This document shows, piece by piece, positions 26,930-37,936 of a stretch of 64,000 nucleotides of DNA. The position numbers were made by a program, and so were the translations under genes. The stretch lies in NCBI GenBank assembly GCA_020536535.1, contig JAHLWZ010000275.1, positions 62,001 through 126,000 of the forward strand, in the 5' to 3' direction. Each line of letters starts with the position of its first letter. Position 1 is the first letter of the stretch. The notes below the pieces were generated by a model. It was given only the letters and a program-made list of their open reading frames with translations. It ran no database searches and was not told the origin of the DNA. The DNA is from Pelomyxa schiedti (lineage: Eukaryota; Evosea; Pelobiontida; Pelomyxidae).

Positions 26930-28519
26930 TCAAATCACTGTTGTAATAGAGGCAATTAAAAGGGCAGCACTGGTCAGAGTGTGCTGAATAACTACGACGA
27001 AGGGTCTGTTGAAGCTCACATAAAAGGGTGTTTCGACTTCACAGCTGCCCATAGTGTGTTCCTCATTTTGGCCGGCAAAATCTTTTGTACTGGCATCTGC
27101 TCTACGAAACCTGACGGCGTCTAAGGCCCTTGACATTACTATTGCCACACCTGACCCCGCTGCTATTCCCCCCTCGAAAATGTGCAGGCTTGCTGTGTGA
27201 ATTACTTGTGCCACGTGTACTCGAATCATCTCTGAGATTAGATTACGGCTGGAAGAGTTTATTCTCAAGCATACCTGATTCAAGCAAACTTGTGAAATTG
27301 GCTTCGTTACTAAACGCTTCCAGCATGTGCAATTTTCCTAGCTGTTCATTTAGGAGCCGTCGGGAAACCACATTGAACTCTGGCACCTTTACTGTGCCGT
27401 TGTGGTACCTGGATGAGGAATAAAGTGAACACAGAACCATTGGAAATAATAACCTGAAGCCAGACATCACTCTGGGAAAGTTCTCTGAAAGTGTGAACAT
27501 CAAGTCTGCACCAAGTAAGACTCTTTGTGCAACGCACACACACCTAAGACGCATTCATCTCTCGTTGGAAGCAGGAGAGTCACTATATAAGAATCGCCTT
27601 CCATGCCACACTCAAATCGAACAGCTTGATAGTGCTGTGACTTCTTGAACAGAAATGCATGCGAGAGTGACATCATAGAAACGCGCTCTGTCCGTGGCAT
27701 TCCTGTGCCAGGGTCTATTCCTGTGAAGTCACATTTTCTGGTCTCTGACGGATTAAAGGGTGATTTCCAAGAAGCCTGCAATATTGATAGGAAAAACGGT
27801 AGGAACTCAATTTTCAACTCACAGTAAACGTTTGTGCCGCCGTGAAGATAGTCGCATCAGAAGGATGCAACCCAGCAATCGGGGAAGTAACAAGACCGTG
27901 GGACTTATTTAAAAACCAAGAGCTGATATCACGGTAACCAAGAGTTGGAAGTGTCTGAGACTCTGCTGAATAAAATGCCTTGTTGATTTGATCAAACTCA
28001 GCCTTGACCTATTGTTCTCTGAGAATTTCTTATGCCGGGTTTTTTTCCCGTACTTCTAAGTGAGGAGGAAGCCATATCTAGCGTAAATGAGACGTGTTAC
28101 ATTCAAAACAAAGAGTATACAGCATTATCCACAGAGAGACTTTGTCCAGCAGCAGCAGTGTCCAGCATAGATAACTTCAACTTCCAAAGGTTCACGTTTG
28201 CCTCTGCCATTGTGGACTTTCCAAACTTGAGGGTATTCATTATCTCTCTGTTGATCTTCTTCAGCTGTCATTTCCCATCTCCGCTACCTGTGAGTTGCGC
28301 TGCCATAGGCCGCACCATTGCATAGGAAAGTCAAAATTTGCACAATGTTGAAGGTTCCCAACACCAGGTTCAAGGCCACAGCCTGACTTGCAATCACTGC
28401 AAAAGTCCATAAGCAAGAAAAACCCATAAAACAAAAAAGACGAAACCCCAAAAAGCCAAACTAGAACCGAACGCATTCACACTCGCGACCGCACTGCTTT
28501 CTATCTGCACCATCATCAT
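26930..28519 (-). CDS. Serpin-family protein (multi-exon)
   Basis: Serpins are suicide inhibitors of serine or cysteine proteases, although some members are not inhibitory. Recognisable parts in order (minus strand): INREIMNTLKFGKSTMAEAN (about 28260-28200), AIWLPPHLEV spliced to KAEFDQINKAFYSAESQTL (about 28080-27950), ASWKSPFNPSETRKCDFTGI (about 27770-27715), the strand region VSMMSLSHAFLFKKSQHYQAV, then VPEFNVVSRRLLNEQLGKLH (about 27395-27325), the reactive-centre loop with EGGIAAGSGVAIVM (about 27180-27130), and the C-terminal PFYVSFNRPFVVVIQHT signature. The stop is at 26930. The start at 28519 (MMMVQIESSAVASVNAFG) is tentative and no signal peptide is clear, which suggests an intracellular serpin. 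The hinge has Ile where inhibitory serpins have Thr/Ser, and there is an Arg/Asp/Ala-rich insert after the loop. Confidence 0.85.
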
Positions 28520-28874
28520 CAACCTAGTACCTAGTTGGCCCAAAAAAACCATCAGGTCCAAATTAATAATCCTCCCTGGAAACAGTTGGAAAGCGAAAAG
28601 TGGGAAAAAAAAAAAAAAAACCAAAAACCAAAGCAACAGGCAAAGCAAAGTCGTCCCATGTCGCAGTACTGTGCATGCCCGTTGGAATGCAAAACACCGA
28701 TTCTAGTGCGACCAGGCCAAAACGCCAATGAGGAGGTGGGGGGGGAAAAAAAAAAAAAACCCGTAACCACAACGCAGCAACACCTTGGTTCCTTGTGGAA
28801 CTTGTTGGCGCCATCTTAGCTTTGCTTTTGTTTCGTTCCCACACTAACATGGCGGCCAGGTGGAGAGACACATC
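28520..28874. promoter_or_regulatory. Divergent intergenic region (serpin / array copy 1)
   Basis: About 355 bp lies between oppositely directed start codons. It contains two A-rich runs (about 28601-28620 and 28745-28760) and a G8-A13 tract. No gene is supported here. Confidence 0.4.
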
Positions 28875-31800
28875 ATGGCAGAGCACGACGGACCCAGGCA
28901 CGACGAGCCCGGCACGGGGCCCCAGGCGCCAGTGTACCCGCCGCCGCCGAGCCGCTACGCCAGCCATCCCGGCACGACGAACTCCAACGCGTTAACAAGC
29001 GGAAGCGGAGGCGGCGGCGGAAGCCCCAACAACGCCGCCCCGCACACGCCCCCTCGCGAGAGAGGGCTTACGGGTTCCCCGGAACTGCGTTATGGGACGA
29101 GTACGGAAGCTGCTCACCGAGGAAGCCCTTTGTCCCCGACTCTGTCTGTGTCTCCGTCATCGCCCTCTTCTTCCTCTGGATATGGAAACAACGCAATATT
29201 TCCGGAATCTCCTATGTTGAAAGGAAGTGGCGCACTGGTGACTTCCAATATAGGGATGCTGAGTGGTGGTGGTAGTAGTACTGAAAGCACATTGCAGGAC
29301 CCGGGTCGATCCAGCAACACTGCCAGAAGTTTCTACCCAGGCCCTATGACACCGCTTACTGCAGCTTCTCCACCCAATCAAAGTACAAGTCCCAGTATTC
29401 CTGGACAATCTGCAATGCTACCACCGGCGATTCCTTGTGTCAGCAACGTATGCCAACCAGTTCAATCGGGCACAGTTCCCAATCCCAGCTCCCGTTCGAG
29501 TCTTAATACGAAATCTACCAGCAATTCACAAGCTGAAACCAAAGAAATGGAAAACCAGTCTCGTCTGCCAGCAAAACGTACAGATAAACCTGATACTCAG
29601 GTGGAACAACCATTGCCAAAGAGAAGCAATGCAGTATCATACGCTAATTTCCCGTACAAGGCAGCACCATCAGATCGAGCGATAATCATCTGCAAAACTT
29701 GCAATACCAGAGTGAAGGACAAGAAAGAATTTGACAATCACTCTTGCCCACATAAAGTAATTGCCTATATCTGTCCAAATTGTACACCCGAGGCCATATT
29801 TCCATCAACTCAGTGTTATGCTGCTCATGTCAAGAAGCACAAGCAACAAACCCCTTCTGTACCACCAACACTACAACCACAAGCAACAAACCTGGTCACC
29901 AATTTTGCATCCACAGCCTCATCCAATCTATTGCCAGCACTACCACCCGTTCAACAAGCCCCAATAACTTATGCCAAATTTTCAACACCTTCCAAGCCGT
30001 TGTCAACACAATTACCGCCTACACAGAACCATTCTACAGCACCAACAGTTCCTCCACATTCACCACTGTGGACGACAGCACAATTCCCGTGCTTTCATTG
30101 CAATGAGGTGTTCCAGGACCATCGCTCGATTGAGGCACACAAGAGAGAAAGGAATCATGTCTGCGACACAAAGTGGCAGTGCCGCCACTGTGGAATTCTC
30201 TTTGAAGCCCAACAGTCACATGCTGCACACATTGGACAAGTGAAGCAGGTATTCCCCATCCATAATCACAAATTAGGATTGTTCATTAATCGCAACCCAA
30301 AGGAAACTGGACTGAACGAAAAAGACACCGCGATGGTCATCAAACGTATTGAAGACACATTGCAGAAAATCAGTGTGAAGCTTCTCCCACCACTCGAGCT
30401 GATTGACATCAAGCCAGGGGCCCACCACCTTTCGAGGTCTTCAGAGAAAAGAACCATTGCTCTCGCGAACAGTGATATTAACCCTCTGGCAGTGCCTGAA
30501 CTGCAACCATACCAAGTGTTTCCATCACAGGTGAAAGAGGCTCATAAATTCTTTGAGATGATCCAAGGGGTGTGGAAGGACCTTCCAAACTCATGCCACT
30601 GTCTGGACGTGCTGATCCTTGTCCCACCACGAAACACACTGTTCAACCAGACACTCGAGAGAGCGAGGAGCTTTGAGGAACACATCACCAACAGCGAGCA
30701 GTTTCATGGGATGAGGAGGAACCTCCGCATCCGAGTTGTCAAGGGAAACAAGTACAAAGATAGCAAGAATGCCACAAAGGAGTTTTTCGACAAAGCTGAA
30801 AGGTGCAAAGACGATCCCGAATACTTCTTTGTCATCATCCACGACGAGTGCCACTGGGGTGCAAAGTGCGTCAACAAAGGGAAGAAACTTGGTCGGATTG
30901 GATCCATCCTCCGGGATGCCCTTGTGATGCCTGGAAACAACATGTTGACACTCCAGATTTCAGCAACTGCGTGGAACCAGATCGAGCTTCTGAGGCAATC
31001 TTTTGGGTCTGATGAGAAGATTGGAACACTCGAGAAGCACGTGCATGGGTGGACCGAGGTTGGTGGTCCGGGGATGGAATACATTGGTCGCCAGAAGCTG
31101 ATGGACCTTGGATGCATCATGCAAAGCGACTTGATTTGCCCTGGGAAGTGCCAGGAACTTTGCAACGAGCTGTTTCCTGATGACCCGTTCATGTACAACA
31201 AACTTGTTACCTCGAGTGACTGGCCCACCTTTGTGAGCATCATGACGTATGCTGCTGCGTTCATCAAGCGCCATTGTGAAGAGGTTTCTCTCCTCTTTTG
31301 TGAAAAGGTGGTCACTGACTGAATCTCCTCCCCAAAAAACAACACTATACAGTATTCTGAAGTCGTTCCCAGTGAAAGATGGATCCAAATTGTGGACTGT
31401 CCACACACCCTATATGCAGTGAGGCTGATACAACAGGGTCACGTTGTTGCTGTGAGGCTGCCGAGCAACCTGTCACGGTGTTACGGAAAAATCATCTCGC
31501 GGCTCCTGAAAGGGTTGGGAGAAACAAGATTCTTCTGTGTTCATGATGCCATTGACTCTGACCACGATGGCTCCAAAACACTCGTGACTGAGGAATGTGC
31601 GGTCCGTCTCGCGGAGTTGCAGGGAAGGAGAAAGGCCACATTCCGGAATTACCAAGACCTCAATGGGCTTCCTTGCCTGCTCGTTCTCGTTGAGAAGGTA
31701 TTCGTTGTGTGTGCTTTTTGAATGGTTTTGAACGTGACCATTGTGACTTCTTCCTTTCCTTCTTCTTTCTCTCCCTTTTTCACGTCCGTGATTCGTTTCC

Positions 31801-33154
31801 TCCAACAACATTCAGGCACGAATGGGAGACACAATGCCAAGCAACTTCAAACTGTTTGACCTGAGGGCACGTTACCTCACTCCAAAGTTTGTTTTTTCGG
31901 CCTTCTTGCAGGACATTGGACGTGCATTCAAGTGGTGCAAATCCGGCACAACGGCAAACGCCTGCATTCACGTTCTTCTCAATTCAGTGGCATTTCAATA
32001 CGCAAAAGATCCTGTTACCGCATTACAGAATTCAAATGGTCAGTTGGACCCTTGTTTGAGGAAGACTGGTAAAAAATCCTCGTCGGATCAGCCATCTCCT
32101 TTGCCAGACCCGTCTGATCAAGAAGTGGGTGATTTCTCAATTATTTCCTCCAGATTTACATCATTTTAGGAATCACCGGAGTCACTTGCAGTTTTCTTCC
32201 ACCCGAATCTCATTTGGGAGCCGTCGGAGAAGAGTTCTTGGAAATTTCTGGAGGAGAACTTGAGTGACCTGTCAGACAAACTGAAGCAACGGTTTGTGAT
32301 CTCAGCTGAGCCTCAGATCGGCAAGACTGGTGCTTACCTCCACTTCATTGAGCTCCTCGTGAATCACTTTCACCTCCCGCCTGCTAACCCGGAGGAGGAA
32401 AAGTTTTACGAAGTTCTCGAGAGCCTAAAAAACATGGATCCCAGTGAACTCCACTCCAAGTTGCAAGCCGAACCGGAAACACTCCAGAATTGGCAGCTTC
32501 TGCATCGGTATCAAGACCAGCAATTTAGTACCCTGTCTGCAAGGGAAAGAATGTCGGCACCAGAACACCAGAATGTTCCATCAACACGAGCAACCAACTT
32601 CATCAAATTCCTGTGCTTGAATGGTGGCCCTCTGAGCAAATTACCCGTGTGCCTTGTCGCGGACATGGGCTGTGGAACTTGTGCACTCGCAAAGAATTTG
32701 GCATGGCAACCTCAAATACAGGTGTGAGAGAAATGATTACTGCACCACCATTAACTTGGAAAATGAACAGGTTGCGAACTATGACCATTCTATCAAAACA
32801 GACTCAGACAGCAGGTTCACAGTTCAGCAGTGCAACTTCCTCCACACGCCATCCAACGCAGGGGTGTTTGATGTTGTTGTGTTCAGCATGTCACTGAGCT
32901 GGGGCGGCGCCAGGCCAGAGTTCGTTCAAAGCGCCATCGCGGAGGCAAAGAGGATACTCAAGCCGAATGGGTATGTCTTTGTGGCTGACGAGAAGAACAA
33001 CTGGTGCTGGCAACGTGGTGGCGTCTCACAGGCCGTTGTGGACGAATTCACCAAGTCCGGATTCACGCTGCTGGAGGATGGGCACAAACCAAGTCCAAAT
33101 GGAAGATACTTTTACCTTGCTGTGCAACTGAAGTCTGCCTCAGGCAAATGGTGA
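28875..33154 (+). CDS. Array copy 1: zinc finger - permuted SF2 helicase-like - Rrp8-like methyltransferase
   Basis: There are six exons: 28875-30248, 30303-31283, 31353-31697, 31816-32124, 32170-32721 and 32771-33154, all phase 0, giving 1314 residues. Residues 1-250 are Ser/Pro/Gly-rich. Zinc-binding units follow at about 274 (CKTCNTRV), 298 (CPNCTPEA...H...H), 404 (CFHCNEVF...H) and 434 (CRHCGILF...H). A helicase-like region then shows LDVLILVPP (motif Ia), IIHDECHWG (motif II, about 639), LQISATAWN (motif III), ARMGDTMPSNFKLFDLRARY (motif V-like, about 901) and QDIGRAFKW (motif VI, about 932). A P-loop, AEPQIGKTGAY (about 1050), comes only after motif VI. The C-terminus is a class I methyltransferase of the Rrp8 (Methyltransf_8) type: VADMGCGTCALAK (about 1167), FDVVVFSMSLSW and RILKPNGYVFVADE. 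The start at 28875 (MAEHDGPRH) is the first ATG in frame. The substrate is unknown. Confidence 0.88.
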
Positions 33155-33336
33155 AAGGTTGTGCGCCAACGCACACAAGTCCCACAGTGTCCCGGTGCTC
33201 TGCATCCTAAGTAAGTAAATTTATAACCTTGTTGTCTTTACACCTTTATCAAACCCCACGAAGTCTTCCAAACCGTTGGAGGAAAAAGCAACAACAAAAA
33301 AAAAATCCAAAAGAGGCTCCGGGTTGCGTTTTTTCC

Positions 33337-36300
33337 ATGTCGACGTATGTCCCTTGCCCCATCTGTAACCAAGAGGTTATGGTTCCAGAAGACCATAGCC
33401 GCGACTTAGAAGTAAGCCTCTTTGGGTTTCGCCTTACCCCCCCGATACTACTCACTTCCCCCTCTCCTTTCGTGTCAACCAAACTACCCACAGATCGGCC
33501 GACACATCGACGCGGGGTGCCCTTGTGTCGGTTCACGTTCTCCATGGCCACAGGCACCAGTTCACCAGCCTCCGCCCAGTAGTCACATGAACGTATCATC
33601 AACTGCCGCAGCTCCCCCCACAGCCACAAGCACAAGCGCAAACACAAACGCCAGCAAGGTCGAAGGGGCTCCCGCGCTTCCGGGTACAACTGACTTTAGG
33701 GCTGGTATTCCGCCCGACGACCTCCAGCCATCACCCCCGCGGGGCCTAGATCCCTACGGGGACGATTTGCTGGATGACGAAGTAGAATTCGAAACTGAGA
33801 CCGAGTCCGGGTTCGGCGCTGAGGCGGATTCCAATATAAGTTCCGGCGACTTCGCACACAGCCCGATACATTATCTCCATAGAGATTATGGTGATGCCCC
33901 CGCAGAAACAACCACTGCTACTACTTCTTCTTCTGCTACTTCTACTTCTTCTGCTACTTCTACTTCTTCTACTACTACAGCAACAGGAGCTCCAAGACCA
34001 ATCCCCAATCCTCCAGCGCTTTCGATGCCTGGAAATGGTCAGCCTCAAAATGACGTGCCCACCAACGAAACTGAAATTGAAAGTGAAAGTTCTCTGCCAC
34101 TGAAACGTGTCAACATTTCTCGTGCGGAAAAGGAGGCAGGGGCACCACCGCCAAAGAGAGGTTATGCACCATCTACTAAGGTGAATGCGAAACCAACGCA
34201 GATGGCACCATCTGATAGCAATGATAACATAGGGTCTACGTCTCACACGATGCCAACCAAAACCCGCCGCCCGACCTATAGGAAAAAGCCATTATATACT
34301 CCAATTCCTGCAATTTTTGGTTGTGAGGTTTGCAAAAAACGGATGGATAAGAAGGAATTTCGCGTGCACCCATGTCCAAACAGAACACCCTTCTATATCT
34401 GTCCGACTTGCACACCGGAGTTAACGTTCTCCACGTCTCAAAAATATGCTTCTCATGCCAAGAACCAGCACCATCCCAGACAGGCTGCTTCCCCAGGTCC
34501 ACTCTCACCAATCAACCAGGTCAATGACTCTGTATGCACAACCGCACTGCCCAAGCCCTCGTCAGAATCACCAGCACCAACCAGTAATTCCACATCAGCC
34601 GATACATTGTCAATACTACCGCCACGGGGAGCACCAACCCATAGCTCCGCATTGCCAACCGAACCTCCCAATAGGCTACCGGCACATTTACCGTCACAGC
34701 GAGCTCCACTAGAGCTCACTGTAGATACAACCAAGTGGACAACCGCACAGTTCCCGTGCTCTTGTTGCAAGGAAGTGTTCCAGGAACACCGCTCGATTGA
34801 AGCACACAAGAGAGAAAAGAACCATATCTGCGACACAAAGTGGCAGTGCCGCCACTGTGGAGTCCTCTATGATGTCCAACATGCACATGCGGCGCACATT
34901 GGACAAGTGAAGCAGGTAAAAACCACTCCTTGTTGTTCTTTTCTTTATGAGTTTTTCCAAAATCCTCACGATAAAAAAAAGGAAATTTGGAAGCACGGAC
35001 TAAGTGAAGAAGACACTGAGACTGTAATCAATTGCATTGAGATGAAATTGAATGCCACCTTGCAAGCCATCAGTGGGCAGCTTCTTCCCCAACTCGAGTT
35101 TATCGACATCAAGCCAAAGGCTCACCACGCTTCAAAGGAATCAGAGGACAGAATCGATTCCCTTGCAAACCCACACATTATTTCACCAAATCTGCCGCCA
35201 TATCAAGTGTTTCCATCACAGAAGAGAGAGGCCGACAGTTTCTTCAGGATGATCCAAGGGGTGTGGAAGGACCTTCCAAATTCATGCCACTGTCTGGACG
35301 TGCTGATTCTGGTGCCACCACGAAACACACTGTTCAGCCAGACACTTGAGAGAGTGAGGAGCTTCGAGGAACACATCACCAACAAGTTTCATGGGAGGAG
35401 AAACCTCCGTATCCACGTTGTCAAGGGCAACAATTATCACAAAAGCAAAAAAGCAACAAAAGACTTTTTCGACAAAGCTGAAAGGTGCAAAGACGATCCC
35501 GAATACTTCTTTGTCATCATCCACGACGAGTGCCACTGGGGTGCAAAGTGCAGCAGAACGGGGAAGAAACTGAGCCGAATTGGATCCATCCTCAAGGATG
35601 CCCTTGTGAGGCCTGGAAACAACATGTTGACACTTCAGATTTCAGCAACTGCGTGGAACCAGATCGAACTTCTGAAACGATCTTTTGGGCCTGCCGAGAT
35701 AGGGATGCTGATGGCCCACGTCCGGGGGTGGACTGAGACTGGTCCTGATGACGGCATGGAATACATTGGTCGCCAGAAGCTGATAGCACGTGAGTGCATC
35801 ATGCGAAGCGACCTGATTTGCCCTGAGAAGTGCCAGGAACTATGTAACGAGCTGTTTCCTAACGATTCTTTCATGTGCAACAAACTTGTTACCTCGAGCG
35901 ATTGGCCCACCTTTGTGAGCATCATGACGTATGCTGCTGCGTTCATCAAGCTCCATTATGAACAGGTTGGTGCACTCCTCTCTTTTATTACGCGGACTCA
36001 GCTCTCACCCCATACAGCATCCTGAAGTCGTTCCCAGTGCAAGATGGATCCAAATTGTGGACTGTCCACACACCCTATATGCAGTGAGGCTGATACAACA
36101 GGGTCACGTTGTTGCTGTGAGGCTGCCGAGCAACCTGTCACGGTGTTACGGAAAAATCATCTCGCGGCTCCTGAAAGGGTTGGGAGAAACAAGATTCTTC
36201 TGTGTTCATGATGCCATTGACTCTGCCAACGAGCTTCGCTCCAAAACACTGGTTACTAAAGAATGTTCAGCTCACCTTGCAACTTTGCAAGGAAGAGACA

Positions 36301-37827
36301 AAGCGATATTCAACAATTACCAAGACCTTGATGGTCTTCCTTGTCTGCTCGTTCTTGTTGAGAAGGTATTTTGTGTTTTTTAAAAGGTTTTTATTTGTGT
36401 ACTTCCTTTCCCCAAACCAACAATTCCTTTTCCCCTTCCTCTTTTACTTAACCCTTCAATAATATAACAAATAGGCGCGAATGGGAGACACAATGCCAAG
36501 AAACTTCAAACTGTTTGACTTGAGGGCACGCTACACAACTCTGAGGTTTGTGTTTTCAGCATTCTTGCAGGACATTGGGCGTGCATTCAAGTGGTGCAAG
36601 GTTGGAACACCTGGTCAAGACTGTATCCACGTTCTTCTCAATTCCGAGACATATCACTATGCGGAAAACCCTGTTGAGGCACTCGAGAAATCGAATGGGC
36701 AGCTGGACCGCTGCTTAAGGAAGACTGGCAAAGCAGACACCTCTGATCAAGTACGCGCATTCTTTGACAGTGGTTTGCCTAATTTTTCTCAATTTTAGGT
36801 TCAGGATGCAGACTCACCAGAGTCGCTTGCAGTTTTCTTCCACCCAAATCTCATTTGGGAGCTATCAAAGGAGAGCCCATGGAGATTTATGAAGAGCGTC
36901 ACTGACCTGTCAGACAAACTGAAGCAACGGTTCGTGATCTCAGCTGAGCCTCAGATCGGCAAGACTGGTGCTTACCTCCACTTCATTGAGCTCCTCGTGA
37001 ATCACTTTCACCTTCCGGATTTCGACATGGAAGAGGAACTCTTTTACGATGTTCTCCAGCGCATAACCAACATGGATCCCAGTGAACTCCACTCCAAGTT
37101 GCAAGCCGGAGAACCGGAAACACTCAAGAACTGGAGGTTCCTACTTCACCACCAAGGCATGCAATCCTTGGCAAGTAACGATCCATTGGCACAGATTCCA
37201 GCGGCACGAGCTGACCGCTTCGTCAGATTCCTGTGCCTCGAGGGTGGCCCTCTGAGTTGTTTACCTGTGTGCCTTGTTGCGGACATGGGCTGTGGAACTT
37301 GTGCACTAGCAAAGAGGTTGGAACCCTGGCATCCTCACATTCAGGTTAGTGCCAATGACTTGTTGCCAAAAACCAAGAATTAAACAAATAATTACAGGGC
37401 TTCACAACAATCAACTAACTAACGATGCAATGAATAGGTTATGAACTACGACCACATCGCTGAAACGGAACCCGACATCCGGTTTACAGTGCAGCCGTGT
37501 AATTTCGTAGTCAGCACTCCATGCAACGCAGCGATGTTCGACATCGTTGTGTTCAGCATGTCACTGAGCTGGGGAGAAGCCAGGCCCGAACTTGTTCAAC
37601 ACGCAATCGCGGAGGCAAAGAGGATACTCAAGCCAAATGGATATGTCTTTGTGGCTGACGAGTTGAACAACTGGTGCTGGCAATCTGGTGGTGTCTCACA
37701 GGCCGTTGTGGAACAATTCACTGGGTCCGGATTCACGCTGCTGGAGGATGGGTTCCAAACGAGTGCCAACCGAAAGTACTTTTACCTTGCTGTGCAGCTG
37801 AAGTCTGCCTCAGGCACAAAATGGTGA
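33337..37827 (+). CDS. Array copy 2: UBZ-like finger - zinc fingers - permuted SF2 helicase-like - methyltransferase
   Basis: There are seven exons: 33337-33411, 33494-34915, 34982-35965, 36018-36365, 36475-36750, 36799-37344 and 37438-37827, all phase 0, giving 1346 residues. The extra first exon encodes MSTYVPCPICNQEVMVPED and splices to IGRHIDAGCPC. The C-x2-C ... H-x4-C pattern resembles Rad18-type UBZ4 ubiquitin-binding fingers (copies 1 and 3 lack it). The common finger module is at about 301-490. DECHWG is at about 679, SATAWN follows, ARMGDTMPRNFKLFDLRARY opens exon 5, and the P-loop AEPQIGKTGAY is at about 1085, again after motif VI. The methyltransferase motif VADMGCGTCALAK is at about 1195. 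Linkers contain Ser/Thr/Ala repeats (about 33905-33980). It lies 182 bp downstream of copy 1 in the same direction. Confidence 0.88.
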
Positions 37828-37936
37828 ACGTGATTCGGAATTTAAATTATTTTTTTCTTTATTGTATTTGTGGACCAATTTAGGCTACCGTACGACAACG
37901 TTCTTTAAGAAATAACAAAAAAAATAGTTTTGCGGG

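Noticed and set aside
28032-28325. 97-residue plus-strand ORF
   Set aside because: It is antisense to serpin exons that match the family, so it is a shadow.
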